In this document: positions 63,009-64,000 of the stretch, piece by piece | Layout: each line of letters begins with the position of its first letter | How positions within the stretch are numbered: position 1 is the first letter of the stretch | NCBI GenBank assembly: GCA_016584305.1 | Contig: JACEEZ010020927.1 | Span: 108,501 to 172,500 of the forward strand | Origin: Chionoecetes opilio | Taxonomy: Eukaryota; Arthropoda; Malacostraca; Decapoda; Majidae | Direction: 5' to 3' | DNA: 64,000 bases | Made by a program: the position numbers and the translations under genes | Notes under the pieces: generated by a model | What the model saw: the letters and a program-made list of their open reading frames with translations, nothing else | Databases searched by the model: none | Told to the model about the DNA's origin: nothing

Positions 63009-63370
63009 GTGGTTTCTTAATGTTTTCAAATGCCTGTGTCCTTTGATATCTCATAACAATATCGTGTATCCGCTGTGAAAAAAATAATCCGAATCCGAAT
63101 ATCAATTTTTGGATGCTTATATTTCCCACACAAAAAAGGCTAAATGGATCAGTGATGCAAATCTAGCCCTGAAATATATTTTTTTTAATTACTGGACCAA
63201 AACAGCGCATATTGTATTAGAATATAAAGTGCCATTGCGTTGGGTACAGAGAAATAAAATTCAAGTTATATTACAACCATAACTGTTACACAAGGTTGTA
63301 TTCTAATTACTCCTTTGTTAATGTTTTTCATGAAAGAGGATCAATTCTCCTTCTCAATCACCTACACGGA
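63008..63370. other. Nothing recognised
   Basis: AT-rich unique sequence between microsatellites. Confidence 0.4.
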
Positions 63371-63371
63371 A

Positions 63372-63405
<34 letters not shown>

Positions 63406-63413
63406 TCTCTCTC

Positions 63414-63450
<37 letters not shown>

Positions 63451-63630
63451 TCTCTCTCTCTTCTCTCCTCTCCTCTCTCTCTAGACCAAAACATGAAATA
63501 AAGCTGTATTTCAATGGACACGTGCAATTGAGAGAGAGAGAGAGAGAGAGAGAGGAAGAAAGAGAGAGAGAGGAGAGAGAGAGAGAGAACGAGAGAGAGA
63601 GGACGAGAGGGGAGGGAGAGAGGGGATCAC
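63371..63630. repeat. (CT)n and (GA)n arrays facing each other
   Basis: CT-rich 63371-63482 and GA-rich 63530-63625 are complementary, separated by about 48 bp. Confidence 0.94.
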
Positions 63631-63764
63631 GGGCAATTTGTAGACGATGATAGAGAGGGATATGCTAGATCGTACACACACCTACCTTCTCAATCACCTA
63701 CTCGGGCCGCTCTTATGCGTACTCAACTAGCCAAACTACCCAACGATATCAAACTATCGCAACT

Positions 63765-64000
63765 AGTCGTCCACAACTACCAACAACTACCTCAACAACT
63801 ACCGTGCAACGCTACCTCAACAGCTACCTCAACTACCTCCACAACTACCTCAACAACTACCTCCACAACTACCTCCACAACTACCTCCACAACTACCTCA
63901 ACAACTACTTCACAACTACCTCACAACTACCTCAACAACTACCTCCACAACTACTCTCACAACTACCTCCACAACTACCTCCACAACTACCTCCACAACT
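63765..64000. repeat. Minisatellite of CAACTACCTC(A/C)A units, runs off the window
   Basis: 12-bp units ACAACTACCTCA/CC, about 18 copies to the last base. Confidence 0.93.

Overview
The window is animal nuclear DNA: multi-exon genes with GT/AG introns, kilobases of CT/GA, CA/TG and GTT microsatellites and longer minisatellites, many hairpin-type miniature elements, and 3' ends of several non-LTR retrotransposons. The repeat load, the retrotransposon C-termini (recognised from memory as types common in shrimp and crabs) and a short interstitial TTAGG array point to an arthropod, most likely a decapod crustacean. No species is assigned.

Two host genes lie on the + strand. (1) 9270-21231: an RBM45-like RNA-binding protein. 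Nine exons are visible, coding from the middle of the first RRM to the stop codon; the first coding exon was not found and probably lies upstream of base 1. (2) 33807-59634: alpha-L-iduronidase (IDUA, GH39 lysosomal glycosidase). Ten exons are visible, from the signal peptide through the catalytic acid/base and nucleophile motifs into the C-terminal beta-rich region; the last exon(s) were not found. The IDUA protein carries two large low-complexity insertions, one after the signal peptide and one in the C-terminal half. Several of its exons have one-base frame breaks at homopolymers, and the sequence from about 53.3 to 56.8 kb looks poorly polished.

Layout: 1-9.2 kb, intron or upstream DNA made largely of tandem arrays and hairpin elements; 9.2-21.2 kb, RBM45; 21.2-33.8 kb, 3' UTR/intergenic DNA with an 83-bp tandem array, two non-LTR fragments and hairpin elements; 33.8-64 kb, IDUA and its very large introns.

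The most striking structure is inside the IDUA intron at 37646-46491. An element with roughly 200-bp terminal inverted repeats (about 39042-46442) carries a broken reading frame for an uncharacterised invertebrate protein family with a PIN/FEN-nuclease-like motif layout and a Cys-rich tail. That element is itself split by a 4.5-kb insertion flanked by a perfect 24-bp direct repeat. The insertion holds, on the opposite strand, an intronless protein kinase with all main catalytic residues. The kinase frame extends upstream through a basic N-terminal region but is interrupted by two in-frame TAG codons. This nested kinase-in-element-in-intron arrangement is the best candidate here for something undescribed. 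A 570-bp near-perfect palindrome, at least seven kinds of hairpin element and complementary CT/GA arrays bracketing IDUA exons are also noted.
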